In this document: positions 1-6,809 of the stretch, piece after piece | How the letters are laid out: each line of letters begins with the position of its first letter | How positions within the stretch are numbered: position 1 is the stretch's first letter | Assembly (NCBI GenBank): GCA_002438505.1 | Contig: DJPI01000073.1 | Coordinates: 1 to 47,231 of the forward strand | Source of the DNA: Ruminococcaceae bacterium UBA6416 | GTDB taxonomy: Bacteria > Bacillota > Clostridia > Oscillospirales > Acutalibacteraceae | DNA length: 47,231 bases | Reading direction: 5' to 3' | Program-made: the position numbers and the translations under genes | The notes under the pieces: generated by a model | What the model was told of the DNA's origin: nothing | Databases searched by the model: none | The model's input: only the letters and a program-made list of their open reading frames with translations

Positions 1-164
1 AAACGTATAAAGAAAACAAAAACATTTAAATAAAAGAGAGCGATAAGAAAACGGGAGCCTCAAGCGACTCCCCTACAATGCCGAGGTTTATTTTTATGTT
101 CTGCATGAGGCTGGGTTCTCCGGGCGGTTGCGAGCCCCGTACATTGCTGCGATAAAAAAACCGC
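1..164. other. no gene recognised; left edge of window
   Basis: I see no convincing coding region here. A small hairpin (GGGAG at 53-57 with CTCCC at 68-72) is present without a T tract. The stretch ends at the promoter of the first small RNA. Confidence 0.4.
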
Positions 165-193
165 TTGACAAAAGCCAAACGGTTGTGTATAAT
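165..193 (+). promoter_or_regulatory. promoter of antitoxin-like small RNA 1
   Basis: Perfect TTGACA (165-170) and TATAAT (188-193) boxes are separated by exactly 17 bases. The boxes and spacing are repeated at the two other copies of this RNA (561-589 plus strand; 38063-38091 minus strand). A perfect consensus suggests strong constitutive transcription. Confidence 0.85.
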
Positions 194-199
194 ATAATT

Positions 200-287
200 G
201 TAAAAAGGCTCTGCATTAAGCGGTTGCCCTCATGTATGATTAAAAAATAACCGTCACATTAAAGGGGTTTGGGCGGTTATTTTTTAT
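200..287 (+). ncRNA. small RNA 1, candidate type I antitoxin
   Basis: A predicted ~88-nt RNA runs from its own consensus promoter to a terminator whose 3' side overlaps the end of the 34-residue toxin gene on the other strand. The 5' core AAAAGGCTCTGCATTAAGCG, continuing with GTTGCCCTC, recurs in two further RNAs (596-683 and 38056-37974), whereas the terminator loop varies. The RNA is antisense to the 3' end and 3' UTR of the toxin mRNA, the arrangement known for txpA/RatA and bsrG/SR4 in Bacillus. No start codon with a ribosome binding site is seen inside it. The transcription start is inferred from the -10 box; the antitoxin role is inferred from layout. Confidence 0.75.
247..285. terminator. 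bidirectional terminator shared by small RNA 1 and toxin mRNA
   Basis: ATAACCGT pairs with GCGGTTAT, and T-rich tracts flank both sides, so it can end the RNA on the plus strand and the toxin mRNA on the minus strand. The toxin stop codon (277-279) lies inside the hairpin. Confidence 0.8.
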
Positions 288-381
288 TATTTCTATCGTC
301 ATGGTCACTTGCTTTCGAGACTACTATTATGTAGCCCGTCATGAGCACAAGAATAAGTGCAAGCATGGCAAAATATTCCAT
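277..381 (-). CDS. 34-residue membrane peptide, candidate type I toxin
   Basis: A short gene encodes a peptide beginning MEYFAMLALILVLMTGYIIV, one hydrophobic membrane span, followed by a charged tail (KASDHDDRNNKK). This is the layout of TxpA/BsrG/Fst and holin-like toxin peptides. A strong GGAGGG ribosome binding site lies 6 bases before the ATG, and an upstream CCCTCC can pair with it (bases about 387-403), so translation may be masked by mRNA folding, as in known type I toxins. Its own promoter is TTGACA/TAAGAT at 516-544, giving a leader of about 128 nt. The stop codon is inside the terminator it shares with the convergent small RNA. Toxicity is inferred; a harmless small membrane peptide cannot be excluded. 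Confidence 0.72.
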   Translation of the reverse strand: MEYFAMLALILVLMTGYIIVVSKASDHDDRNNKK

Positions 382-515
382 GGGCAACCCTCCTTCCCGG
401 AGGGCAACGAATAATAAAAAATTGTTCCCTCCTATTGAAAGTTTGATAAAACTTTACAGAGGGCAGCCGCCTTGCCGCAATGCCGATTGTTCGGCCGGTG
501 CAGAGCTTTTGGGCT

Positions 516-544
516 ATCTTAGCATATTTGTCGAAAATTGTCAA
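516..544 (-). promoter_or_regulatory. promoter of the toxin gene
   Basis: On the minus strand TTGACA (539-544) and TAAGAT (516-521) are 17 bases apart. The transcript would start near 509. Its first ~60 bases contain GCTCTGCA and, further on, GGCGGCTGCCCTCTG, resembling the 5' core of the antitoxin RNAs. The toxin transcript and the small RNAs may therefore share an ancestral leader. Confidence 0.7.
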
Positions 545-560
545 GAGATAAAATAACCGT

Positions 561-589
561 TTGACAAACAAGCGGTGTGTGAGTATAAT
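561..589 (+). promoter_or_regulatory. promoter of small RNA 2
   Basis: TTGACA (561-566), 17-base spacer, TATAAT (584-589), identical in boxes and spacing to the promoter at 165-193. Confidence 0.82.
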
Positions 590-595
590 ATAAAT

Positions 596-683
596 GTAAA
601 AAGGCTCTGCATTAAGCGGTTGCCCTCATCATTAGTTAAAAAATAACCGTTAGATTTGGTCGTCTGGGCGGTTATTTTTTTGT
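596..683 (+). ncRNA. small RNA 2, orphan copy of the antitoxin-like RNA; also terminator of the decarboxylase operon
   Basis: The first ~32 bases are practically identical to small RNA 1, followed by the same AAAAAATAACCG terminator stem (643-681) with a different loop. No toxin ORF lies opposite it: the minus-strand decarboxylase gene ends at 690, so the hairpin read on the minus strand doubles as the terminator of that operon. It may be a remnant of a second toxin-antitoxin pair, or an RNA acting in trans. Confidence 0.7.
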
Positions 684-689
684 GCCCAT

Positions 690-2036
690 TCACCCTTCCT
701 TCACAACACGGCAGCTTTCAATGCCGTAATAGCAAAAGCTTTCAATAACATTCGAGTCGATTCTTTCTCCACAGACGGCAAGCAAAACGGCCGGAGGACA
801 GCTCATTGCCGCACCGGCGCAGATTCTTCCGCCGCATTTTGAAACGGGCAGCTCCTCGCTGTCCTTGAAGATTGCCTCGCGGACGGAAAGAACACGCTCC
901 GGACGCGGTATCGGTGGAAAAGTAGCTTTGATTGCAGGCTTTTTTGAAAGAGAGAGCAGAACATTTTCAAGCTTTTCAAGACTTTCCTTTCCGCCAAGCG
1001 GCGACAGCATCAGCACAAGAAAGTCCGGGTCATAAAACTCGGGAAAAATGCCCTCTTCTTCAAGTGCCAAAGCAAGCTCACGGCCGGTGTAGCCGAAGCT
1101 TTTCGGCGCAACGGTCAGCTTCAATTTCTCATCTCCAACAAGGGTAAAACCACGGGTCAACAGCGCCTCTTTGAGTTTTTGAACTTCCGGAAGAAAAAAA
1201 GAAAGCTGCTTTTGAAGCTCCGGAAGATATCCGTTCACGGCGTCAAGCGACTGCAAAATCAGGTATGACGGGCTGCTTGAGCCAAAAAGTGAAAGGGAGG
1301 ACACTGCGCGCTCAAAAAACATTTGCGGCGCGGTTTTTCCAATGTGAAGATACGCCGCACCGGTCAGTGCAGGAAGGGTTTTGTGCGCCGAATCGCAGCA
1401 GATGTCAGCCCCAAGGTCAATCGGATGGCAGGACTTTGGAAGAAAGCGCAGATAAGCCCCGTGGGCGTTGTCAACGCAAAGGAGAACGCCGTTCTTTTTG
1501 CAGACGGCGGAAATTCCCTCAATGTCCGCCATGTTTCCAAGATAGTCCGGACTCGTGATATACACAGCGGTCGGATTGCTCTTTTTCCGCTTTGCTTTTT
1601 CAATTTCTTCATTGATTTTTTCCGGCGTGAGGGCGCAGGAGTAGTATGCTCCGCCCTCAGGAAAAAGCCAGCCGATGTCTATCTCGAGCAGAGCGCAGGC
1701 ATTGACAAAAGCCTTGTGTGCATTCCGCCCGGCAAGGATAAACGGCGTTTCTCCCTTTGAAAGGGCATGAAGCGCGGTTAGATGCAGCATTGCCTGAATG
1801 CAAAGCGTTGAACCGCCGGCGGAGTAAAAGGTTTTGCAGCCGAAAAGCTTTCCGGCGTTTTCCTCGCTTTCGGCAATGATTCCGTGCGGCGCAAAAAGGT
1901 TGTCCGCTCCGTCAATTTCGGTGATGTCAAATTCTTCAAAGCCGAGAAGCTTTTTTCCTTTGTGGCCGGGCATATGAAAACGCACGACGTTTTTTTCGGC
2001 GTATTCTTTCACAAAATCACAGATTGGTGTGTTCAT
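690..2036 (-). CDS. Orn/Lys/Arg decarboxylase-type PLP enzyme
   Basis: A 448-residue fold-type I PLP enzyme of the Orn/Lys/Arg decarboxylase major-domain family, likely cytosolic. The N-terminal RFHMPGHKG motif (about residues 19-27) is diagnostic. DNAHGAYLRF around residue 190 supplies the cofactor-binding Asp, and SAHKTL around residue 217 the Schiff-base lysine. The short length, without the N-terminal wing domain of inducible E. coli decarboxylases, matches the Firmicutes YaaO/SpeA-type group. The start codon overlaps the SCIFF maturase stop by four bases (ATGA), so the two are probably translationally coupled. Substrate (arginine, lysine or ornithine) cannot be told from sequence. Transcription probably ends at the hairpin at 643-681. 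Confidence 0.88.
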   Translation of the reverse strand: MNTPICDFVKEYAEKNVVRFHMPGHKGKKLLGFEEFDITEIDGADNLFAPHGIIAESEENAGKLFGCKTFYSAGGSTLCIQAMLHLTALHALSKGETPFILAGRNAHKAFVNACALLEIDIGWLFPEGGAYYSCALTPEKINEEIEKAKRKKSNPTAVYITSPDYLGNMADIEGISAVCKKNGVLLCVDNAHGAYLRFLPKSCHPIDLGADICCDSAHKTLPALTGAAYLHIGKTAPQMFFERAVSSLSLFGSSSPSYLILQSLDAVNGYLPELQKQLSFFLPEVQKLKEALLTRGFTLVGDEKLKLTVAPKSFGYTGRELALALEEEGIFPEFYDPDFLVLMLSPLGGKESLEKLENVLLSLSKKPAIKATFPPIPRPERVLSVREAIFKDSEELPVSKCGGRICAGAAMSCPPAVLLAVCGERIDSNVIESFCYYGIESCRVVKEG

Positions 2037-3418
2037 TCTTCTTCACCGAATTCACGGAAAACGGCAACGGCGATTGCGCATTCCATACGCTTTTTGAAAA
2101 GCTCGCAGCCGTATTTATAGACGCCGGTGACAGAGCCCGTTGAATGATATGCGTTCGCCGCGCAGCCTCCGGAGCAGTAAAGCCTTGCCCAGCAGGAATG
2201 GCACTCCTCTCTTGCATAAACATTGCAGGCGGCAAACTCATTTTGAACCTCTTTGTTTTGAACGCCGTTCCAAATGTCGCCGAGCTTGAATTTTTCATCG
2301 CCGACAAACTGGTGGCATGGATAAAGGTCTCCCCACGGAGTCACAGCCATGTACTCCGTTCCGGAGCCGCAGCCGGAAATGCGTTTATAGATGCACGGCC
2401 CGCCCTTCAGGTCAATCATGTAGTGATAAAACGTGAACGGTTTTCCGGCCTTGTCGCGCTCAATCATGAGCTTTGCAAGCTCCTCATACTGTTTCATGAC
2501 AACGGCCTTGTCCTCCTCGGTGAGGGCGGACGGGTCATCCGCGGCGGCAACAACGGGCTCCATTGAAAGCTCATTGAAGCCGAGGTCAAGCATCGTCTTA
2601 ATATCCTCAAGAAAATCCGGGTTGGCGTGGGTGAAGGTTCCGCGCATATAATAATTCTTTCCGCCGCGCGCTTTGACAAGCTCCTGAAACTTCGGAACAA
2701 TTTTTTCAAAGCTGCCGTTTCCGGCGTAATCAACACGGTAGCGGTCATGAACCTCTTTCCGGCCGTCAAGGCTCAGAACAACATTGCTCATCTCCCGGTT
2801 TGCAAAGTCAATCACGTCACTGTCAATGAGGACGCCGTTGGTGGTGAGAGTAAAGCGAAAATTCTTTCCCTTTTCCTTTTCAATGCTTCTTGCATATTCA
2901 ACAAGCTTTTTCACAACGTCAAAGTTCATCAGCGGCTCTCCGCCGAAAAAGTCCACCTCAAGGTTGCGCCTTGTTCCGGAGTTTTCAACAAGGAAATCAA
3001 GCGCACGTTTTCCAACCTCATAGCTCATGAGGGCGCGTTCGCCGTGATACTTGCCTTGCGAGGCAAAGCAGTATGAGCAGTTGAGGTTGCAGGTGTGGGC
3101 AATGTGAAGGCAAAGCGCCTTGACAACGCCGGAGGTTCGCGCCTTAAGCTCGCCGGCCATCGGCTCAAAGGTGTCTTTTGAAAAAAGCTTTCCGGCGTTT
3201 TTGAGTTCTTCAATCTGATTGTAGCATTCTTCGCTCTCGCTTTCGGAAAAGCCGTCTTTGCCGGAGTATTTTTCCTTGATTTTTGAAAGCACGGTCTCCT
3301 TGCTGTTTCCTTCAAAAAGGGAAATGATGTCATAGGCAACATCGTCAACAACGTGAACGCTGCCGGAGCAGATGTCAAGAACAATGTTATAGCCGAGAAG
3401 TTTATACTGATGAATCAT
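2033..3418 (-). CDS. scfB: SCIFF peptide radical SAM maturase
   Basis: A 461-residue radical SAM enzyme that installs thioether crosslinks in the SCIFF peptide encoded just upstream. The SAM [4Fe-4S] motif is CNLNCSYCFA (about residues 114-123), with FFGGEPLMNFD following near residue 160. The C-terminal SPASM region has the cysteine series CGSGTEYMAVTPWGDLYPCH, then CNVYAREECHSCWARLYCSG and a further Cys, for auxiliary clusters. The N-terminal ~100 residues resemble the peptide-recognition (RRE-like) region of this family. A hairpin at 3443-3469 separates it from the peptide gene, which would let the peptide be transcribed in excess. Confidence 0.94.
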   Translation of the reverse strand: MIHQYKLLGYNIVLDICSGSVHVVDDVAYDIISLFEGNSKETVLSKIKEKYSGKDGFSESESEECYNQIEELKNAGKLFSKDTFEPMAGELKARTSGVVKALCLHIAHTCNLNCSYCFASQGKYHGERALMSYEVGKRALDFLVENSGTRRNLEVDFFGGEPLMNFDVVKKLVEYARSIEKEKGKNFRFTLTTNGVLIDSDVIDFANREMSNVVLSLDGRKEVHDRYRVDYAGNGSFEKIVPKFQELVKARGGKNYYMRGTFTHANPDFLEDIKTMLDLGFNELSMEPVVAAADDPSALTEEDKAVVMKQYEELAKLMIERDKAGKPFTFYHYMIDLKGGPCIYKRISGCGSGTEYMAVTPWGDLYPCHQFVGDEKFKLGDIWNGVQNKEVQNEFAACNVYAREECHSCWARLYCSGGCAANAYHSTGSVTGVYKYGCELFKKRMECAIAVAVFREFGEEE

Positions 3419-3442
3419 TATTTATCTCTCCATGTTATATTG

Positions 3443-3469
3443 AAAATGCCGCCCAAAGGACGGCATTTT
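3443..3469 (-). terminator. intercistronic hairpin between SCIFF peptide and maturase
   Basis: AAAATGCCG pairs with CGGCATTTT around a short loop; a T run follows on the minus strand. Its position between precursor and enzyme fits partial termination that favours precursor mRNA. Confidence 0.7.
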
Positions 3470-3493
3470 GTTATACTGACAATTCAGAACAAA

Positions 3494-3643
3494 TCAGTGA
3501 TTGTCCTTGTTTTCGCAAGCCTGGTTTGCAATGCCGCAGCTTGTTTTGCAGGCGGACTGGCAGGAAGTCTGGCATTCGCCGCAGCCGCCCTTCTTTGCGC
3601 TTTCGCAAAGATTGCGGGTTTCAACAGTTTTAATGTGTTTCAT
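3494..3643 (-). CDS. scfA: SCIFF peptide precursor (49 residues)
   Basis: Begins MKHIKTVETRNLCESAKKGG and continues with CGECQTSCQSACKTSCGIAN, the hallmark of the Six-Cysteines-In-Forty-Five family found across Clostridia. Ribosome binding site GGAGGTAACGGAA precedes the ATG. The core has the six expected cysteines (residues 21, 24, 28, 32, 36, 43). An additional one at residue 13 lies in the leader. It is the substrate of the downstream radical SAM enzyme. The biological role of mature SCIFF is not established. Confidence 0.95.
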   Translation of the reverse strand: MKHIKTVETRNLCESAKKGGCGECQTSCQSACKTSCGIANQACENKDNH

Positions 3644-3676
3644 TTCCGTTACCTCCATTGTTGTTTTTACCGATAC

Positions 3677-3705
3677 ATTGTATCATACACGCTCTGAGTT
3701 GTCAA
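3677..3705 (-). promoter_or_regulatory. promoter of the SCIFF operon
   Basis: Minus-strand TTGACA (3700-3705) and TACAAT (3677-3682) with a 17-base spacer, about 35-40 bases before the SCIFF start codon. Confidence 0.8.
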
Positions 3706-3720
3706 CGGCAAATGTGCGTT

Positions 3721-4356
3721 TTATTCCCCCAAAAGAGCCGAAACATCACCTTCCTGAATTGCGGCAAGATGGCTTTTGATGAAATCTCTGTCCTTATCCC
3801 ACCAGCGAAAGCGCAAAAGCTTTTCAATCGTTTTCTCGTCAAAGCGCCGTCTTATCACCCGAGCCGGAACTCCGCCGACTATCGTGTACGGTTCAACGTC
3901 CTTTGTCACAACCGCCCTTGCGCCGATTATTGCGCCGTCTCCGATTGTTACACCGGAGAGAATGACCGCCTCAAAGCCGACCCAGACGTCGTTCCCGAGT
4001 GTAATGTTTCCCTTGTTGTCCCACGCGCGGGCAACGTCCTTTTTTTCAAGTCCCCATTCCTCAAAAAAGAGAGGGAACGTATAGCTTGAAAGCGAGGAAA
4101 GCGTGTGATTTGCACAGTTGAAAATGAACTTTGCCGAGCAGGCTATCGAACAGAATTTTCCGATAATGAGCTTTTCGTGATTTACCGGGTAATGATAAAG
4201 AACATTGTTCTTTTGAAAATCACGCGGGTCATTGACAAAATCATTATATATTGTGTAATCTCCAACCTCAATGCTGCTGTCATCAATTACGTTTTTAAGA
4301 TACACCGTTTGGGTGTCGTTTGTTCTTGGATATATTTTTTTATCCGGAACCGTCAT
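3721..4356 (-). CDS. CatB/Vat-type hexapeptide acetyltransferase
   Basis: A 211-residue left-handed beta-helix acyltransferase. Hexapeptide repeats run from about residue 26 (IEVGDYTIYND) to residue 175, with IGKFCSIACSAKFIFNCANH and GNDVWVGFEAVILSGVTIGD typical of xenobiotic acyltransferases (type B chloramphenicol and streptogramin acetyltransferases). The NH of NCANH corresponds to the catalytic histidine of the family. The start was placed at the ATG preceded by GGAGGAAATTCC; a longer upstream frame has no ribosome binding site. The same fold serves sugar and serine acetylation, so antibiotic modification is possible but unproven. It appears monocistronic. Confidence 0.85.
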   Translation of the reverse strand: MTVPDKKIYPRTNDTQTVYLKNVIDDSSIEVGDYTIYNDFVNDPRDFQKNNVLYHYPVNHEKLIIGKFCSIACSAKFIFNCANHTLSSLSSYTFPLFFEEWGLEKKDVARAWDNKGNITLGNDVWVGFEAVILSGVTIGDGAIIGARAVVTKDVEPYTIVGGVPARVIRRRFDEKTIEKLLRFRWWDKDRDFIKSHLAAIQEGDVSALLGE

Positions 4357-4481
4357 GGAATTTCCTCCCTGTTTTGTTATTTTAAAAAACGATTCCGGAA
4401 AAAGCAATGCAGCGCTTCATTTTGTTCACGCCCTTTCGGCTTTATTATACATCGCCGCGCTTCATAAAGCAAGAAAAAGAA

Positions 4482-4517
4482 AAAGCAGGGCTTCCGGAAG
4501 GGAAAGAACCCTGCTTT
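4482..4517 (-). terminator. terminator of the membrane-anchored protein gene
   Basis: AAAGCAGGG pairs with CCCTGCTTT, followed on the minus strand by a T-rich run. Confidence 0.75.
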
Positions 4518-4528
4518 GCGCTTTTTAA

Positions 4529-5458
4529 TTAGTAAGTGATGGTGTAATCGTCAATGAACGTCATTCCGACCTTTGCGTCAAGAGTAACAACAACCTGAGC
4601 GGTAACGCTGAGAACCATCGGAAGGGTGAATTTGATCCAAGTGATGTTTCCGCTGGCCTTGTCAATTTTGCATTCAATGACCGCATCATAGTATCTGCAG
4701 CTGAAGTTTTTAACAACCTTTGCGGCGCTGTAAACTTCATCGGGCTTGATAACATTGAAAGCGGCTGCGCAACCGGTACCTTCGGGGTCGGTGCATTCGT
4801 TGAACTTGAGGGTGATGTTATAGTTCGTTCCGTCATCGTTGCAGGTGGCGCTTGCAATGTCTGCCTCGGTGATTTTGCTGACATAGCTTTCGCCCTTAAC
4901 GGGGAAGTTTGCCTGAATGTCCGCGCCGGTGTACTCAACGGGAGTTTCATCCTTTTTAAGGAACTGGTTGATGAGGCCTGTTCCGATTGACTGGAGAGCG
5001 CCGGGCATTTCGGTGTATTCACTGTTATGCTGAAGATCCTCAAAGTTTCTTGTAACCTTGGAGGCGTTCGTTTTAATTTTGTTTGCGCTTTCGTTATAAA
5101 GCTTAATGATCTCCGCCGGAGAGGAGGGAGCGCCTGCCGGAGCGTTGTTGTCCGTTTTTGAGCCGGCCGGTGCGGCGGTTGTGCTGTCCGCCGGAGCTGC
5201 CGGTGTGCTTTCAGATGCGGCGGGAGCGGCGGTTGTGCTTTGAGCCGGTGCCGGGGTCGGAGTCTGTGAAACGGCCGGTGTTGCGGCCTTGGTGGTTGCT
5301 GCGGAGGTTGTGGTGCTTATCGCTTTTTCGGCTGACATGAGAGAGCCGAGGAAGTTTCCGCTTGAAAAGAGGAGAACGATTGCCAACACAATAATCAGAC
5401 CCTTTTTGATTTCGGGGTCAAAGCTGCTTTTTTCGCCCTGAGTTTTGTCTTTTGCCAT
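4529..5458 (-). CDS. membrane-anchored exported protein, unknown
   Basis: 309 residues. A charged N-terminus precedes one membrane span (about residues 18-41, KKGLIIVLAIVLLFSSGN), then a ~75-residue linker rich in Thr, Ala, Pro and Ser (repeats such as STTAAPA), then an extracytoplasmic domain of ~180 residues starting near SSPAEIIKLYNESANKIKTN. The domain has two nearby cysteines (CTDPEGTGC) and alternating hydrophobic strands at its end (SVTAQVVVTLDAKVGMTFID), suggesting a beta-rich fold. I do not recognise the family. The linker is of the type that spans the peptidoglycan layer. The gene has its own promoter and terminator, with no operon partners. Confidence 0.8.
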   Translation of the reverse strand: MAKDKTQGEKSSFDPEIKKGLIIVLAIVLLFSSGNFLGSLMSAEKAISTTTSAATTKAATPAVSQTPTPAPAQSTTAAPAASESTPAAPADSTTAAPAGSKTDNNAPAGAPSSPAEIIKLYNESANKIKTNASKVTRNFEDLQHNSEYTEMPGALQSIGTGLINQFLKKDETPVEYTGADIQANFPVKGESYVSKITEADIASATCNDDGTNYNITLKFNECTDPEGTGCAAAFNVIKPDEVYSAAKVVKNFSCRYYDAVIECKIDKASGNITWIKFTLPMVLSVTAQVVVTLDAKVGMTFIDDYTITY

Positions 5459-5541
5459 AACTTTTTCCTTTCTGTAACGGCATCAGCCGATTTTCGGGCA
5501 ATCGGCGGACATTTGCCGGTTGCTCAGTAAAATACAAGGGT

Positions 5542-5570
5542 ATTATATTATATTTGTGATGATTGTGCAA
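5542..5570 (-). promoter_or_regulatory. promoter of the membrane-anchored protein gene
   Basis: Minus-strand TTGCAC (5565-5570) and TATAAT (5542-5547), 17-base spacer. Divergent to the promoter at 5654-5683. Confidence 0.65.
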
Positions 5571-5653
5571 GAGTTATAGCAAAAATTATTTGTGTACTTT
5601 ATGACGAATTTTAAAACCAAAGCGGTGCAGGCGCCAAATTTCATTTATCAATA

Positions 5654-5683
5654 TTGACAGCGCACATTTTGCCGTGATACAAT
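5654..5683 (+). promoter_or_regulatory. promoter of the Big_2 protein gene
   Basis: TTGACA (5654-5659), 18-base spacer, TACAAT (5678-5683), about 35 bases before a TCAGGAGGAG ribosome binding site. Confidence 0.7.
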
Positions 5684-5725
5684 TAATTCACATAAAAAAT
5701 CAAACAAACGTCAGGAGGAGTATTG

Positions 5726-6751
5726 ATGAAAAAAATCTTGAAATCATTCGTTGCTGCTTTGTTTGTTGCGGTGATGACTGTAACTTTGTTCATTCCGGCG
5801 CTTGAGGCGTCAGCGGCGAATGTTAAACTGAGCAAATCAAAAATTGTTCTTGTTGTCAGCCAGGCATACACCCTGAAGCTGAACGGAACAAAAAAGACCC
5901 CGGCGTGGTCAAGTTCAGACAAAAAGATTGCTTCTGTCAGCAAAAAGGGCGTTGTCAAAGGGCTCAAAAAGGGCTCGGCAACAATACAGGCCAAACTCGG
6001 AAAGAAAACATATAAATGCCGCGTCACGGTTGAAGAACCGAAAATTTCACTCACCAAGAAAACGGTCAAAGCCGGAACGAGCTTTGCTTTAAAACTAAAC
6101 GGAACAAAGCGCACCGCAAGCTGGAGCACGAGCGACAAAAAAATTGCCTCGGTGAGCAAGACCGGCGTTGTTAAGGCGCTCAAGGCCGGAAAGGTCAAAA
6201 TCACCGCAAAGCTCGGCGGAAAAAGCTATGTCTGCGCCGTCACCGTTACAAAGGCCGAAAACAAGCTGAGCAAAAAGGAGATTGTTAAGATTTTAACAAA
6301 TGCAAACGATTGGTATGACGGCTGGGTGTGTCACGGCTGGAATGTTAAGTTTGACCGGAGTGACAGAATATCTCAAAACGGTGTCTCATTTTACAGAGTA
6401 ACCAACAGCAATGTTCGTTCGATTGCCGAGCTTAAAAAGAATTTGGATAAATATTTTTCACCTGAAATTTATAAAGACAGGCTTGAAACATACTACCGTA
6501 TGCACAACGGAAAGCTGTATGGCATTGAATCTCTTGGACAGGGTGGAGACATAACCCCGTCAAAGTTTAAGCTCACGGTTCTCCGGCAGACTGCCTCTTA
6601 TTGCAAATTCTCCGTTACAAGCTATTATGATTATGGATACGAGCCGTTTGACACTGTTTATGAAATGAAAAAAATCAACGGCAGATGGCTGTTTATCAAT
6701 TACTTTATCGAGGGCTGGTACAACCTTAATAACATCAAATGGGTTTACTGA
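5726..6751 (+). CDS. secreted protein with two Big_2-like Ig domains
   Basis: 341 residues. A signal peptide (about residues 1-31, MKKILKSFVAALFVAVMTVT) is followed by two bacterial Ig-like repeats of ~80 residues, each with the WSSSDKKIASVSKKGVVKGL or WSTSDKKIASVSKTGVVKAL core and a closing Y-C-V-TV strand. A C-terminal ~150-residue domain (from about residue 185, KKEIVKILTNANDWYDGWVC) is rich in Tyr and Trp and ends FIEGWYNLNNIKWVY; I do not recognise it, though it resembles small alpha+beta domains of extracellular proteins. The ATG immediately after the listed TTG and behind GGAGGAG was taken as start. Big_2 domains usually act as adhesion or spacer modules at the surface. Confidence 0.85.
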   Translation: MKKILKSFVAALFVAVMTVTLFIPALEASAANVKLSKSKIVLVVSQAYTLKLNGTKKTPAWSSSDKKIASVSKKGVVKGLKKGSATIQAKLGKKTYKCRVTVEEPKISLTKKTVKAGTSFALKLNGTKRTASWSTSDKKIASVSKTGVVKALKAGKVKITAKLGGKSYVCAVTVTKAENKLSKKEIVKILTNANDWYDGWVCHGWNVKFDRSDRISQNGVSFYRVTNSNVRSIAELKKNLDKYFSPEIYKDRLETYYRMHNGKLYGIESLGQGGDITPSKFKLTVLRQTASYCKFSVTSYYDYGYEPFDTVYEMKKINGRWLFINYFIEGWYNLNNIKWVY

Positions 6752-6809
6752 TTTTCCTTCAATGAACGGGCTATAATATATTAAGACTTTTAATCGGGAG
6801 GAAAAACGA

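Noticed and set aside
93..107. 15-base inverted match with 47190-47204 (ATGTTCTGCA core)
   Set aside because: One or two such matches are expected by chance in 47 kb; no further similarity around them.
305..571. 88- and 71-codon open frames on both strands over the toxin locus
   Set aside because: They lack ribosome binding sites at their starts and are in frames different from the 34-residue toxin, which has a strong site; they cross the promoter and leader.
3721..4356. Calling the hexapeptide acetyltransferase a chloramphenicol or streptogramin resistance gene
   Set aside because: The fold and motifs fit, but substrate specificity in this family cannot be assigned from motifs alone, and no mobile element surrounds it.
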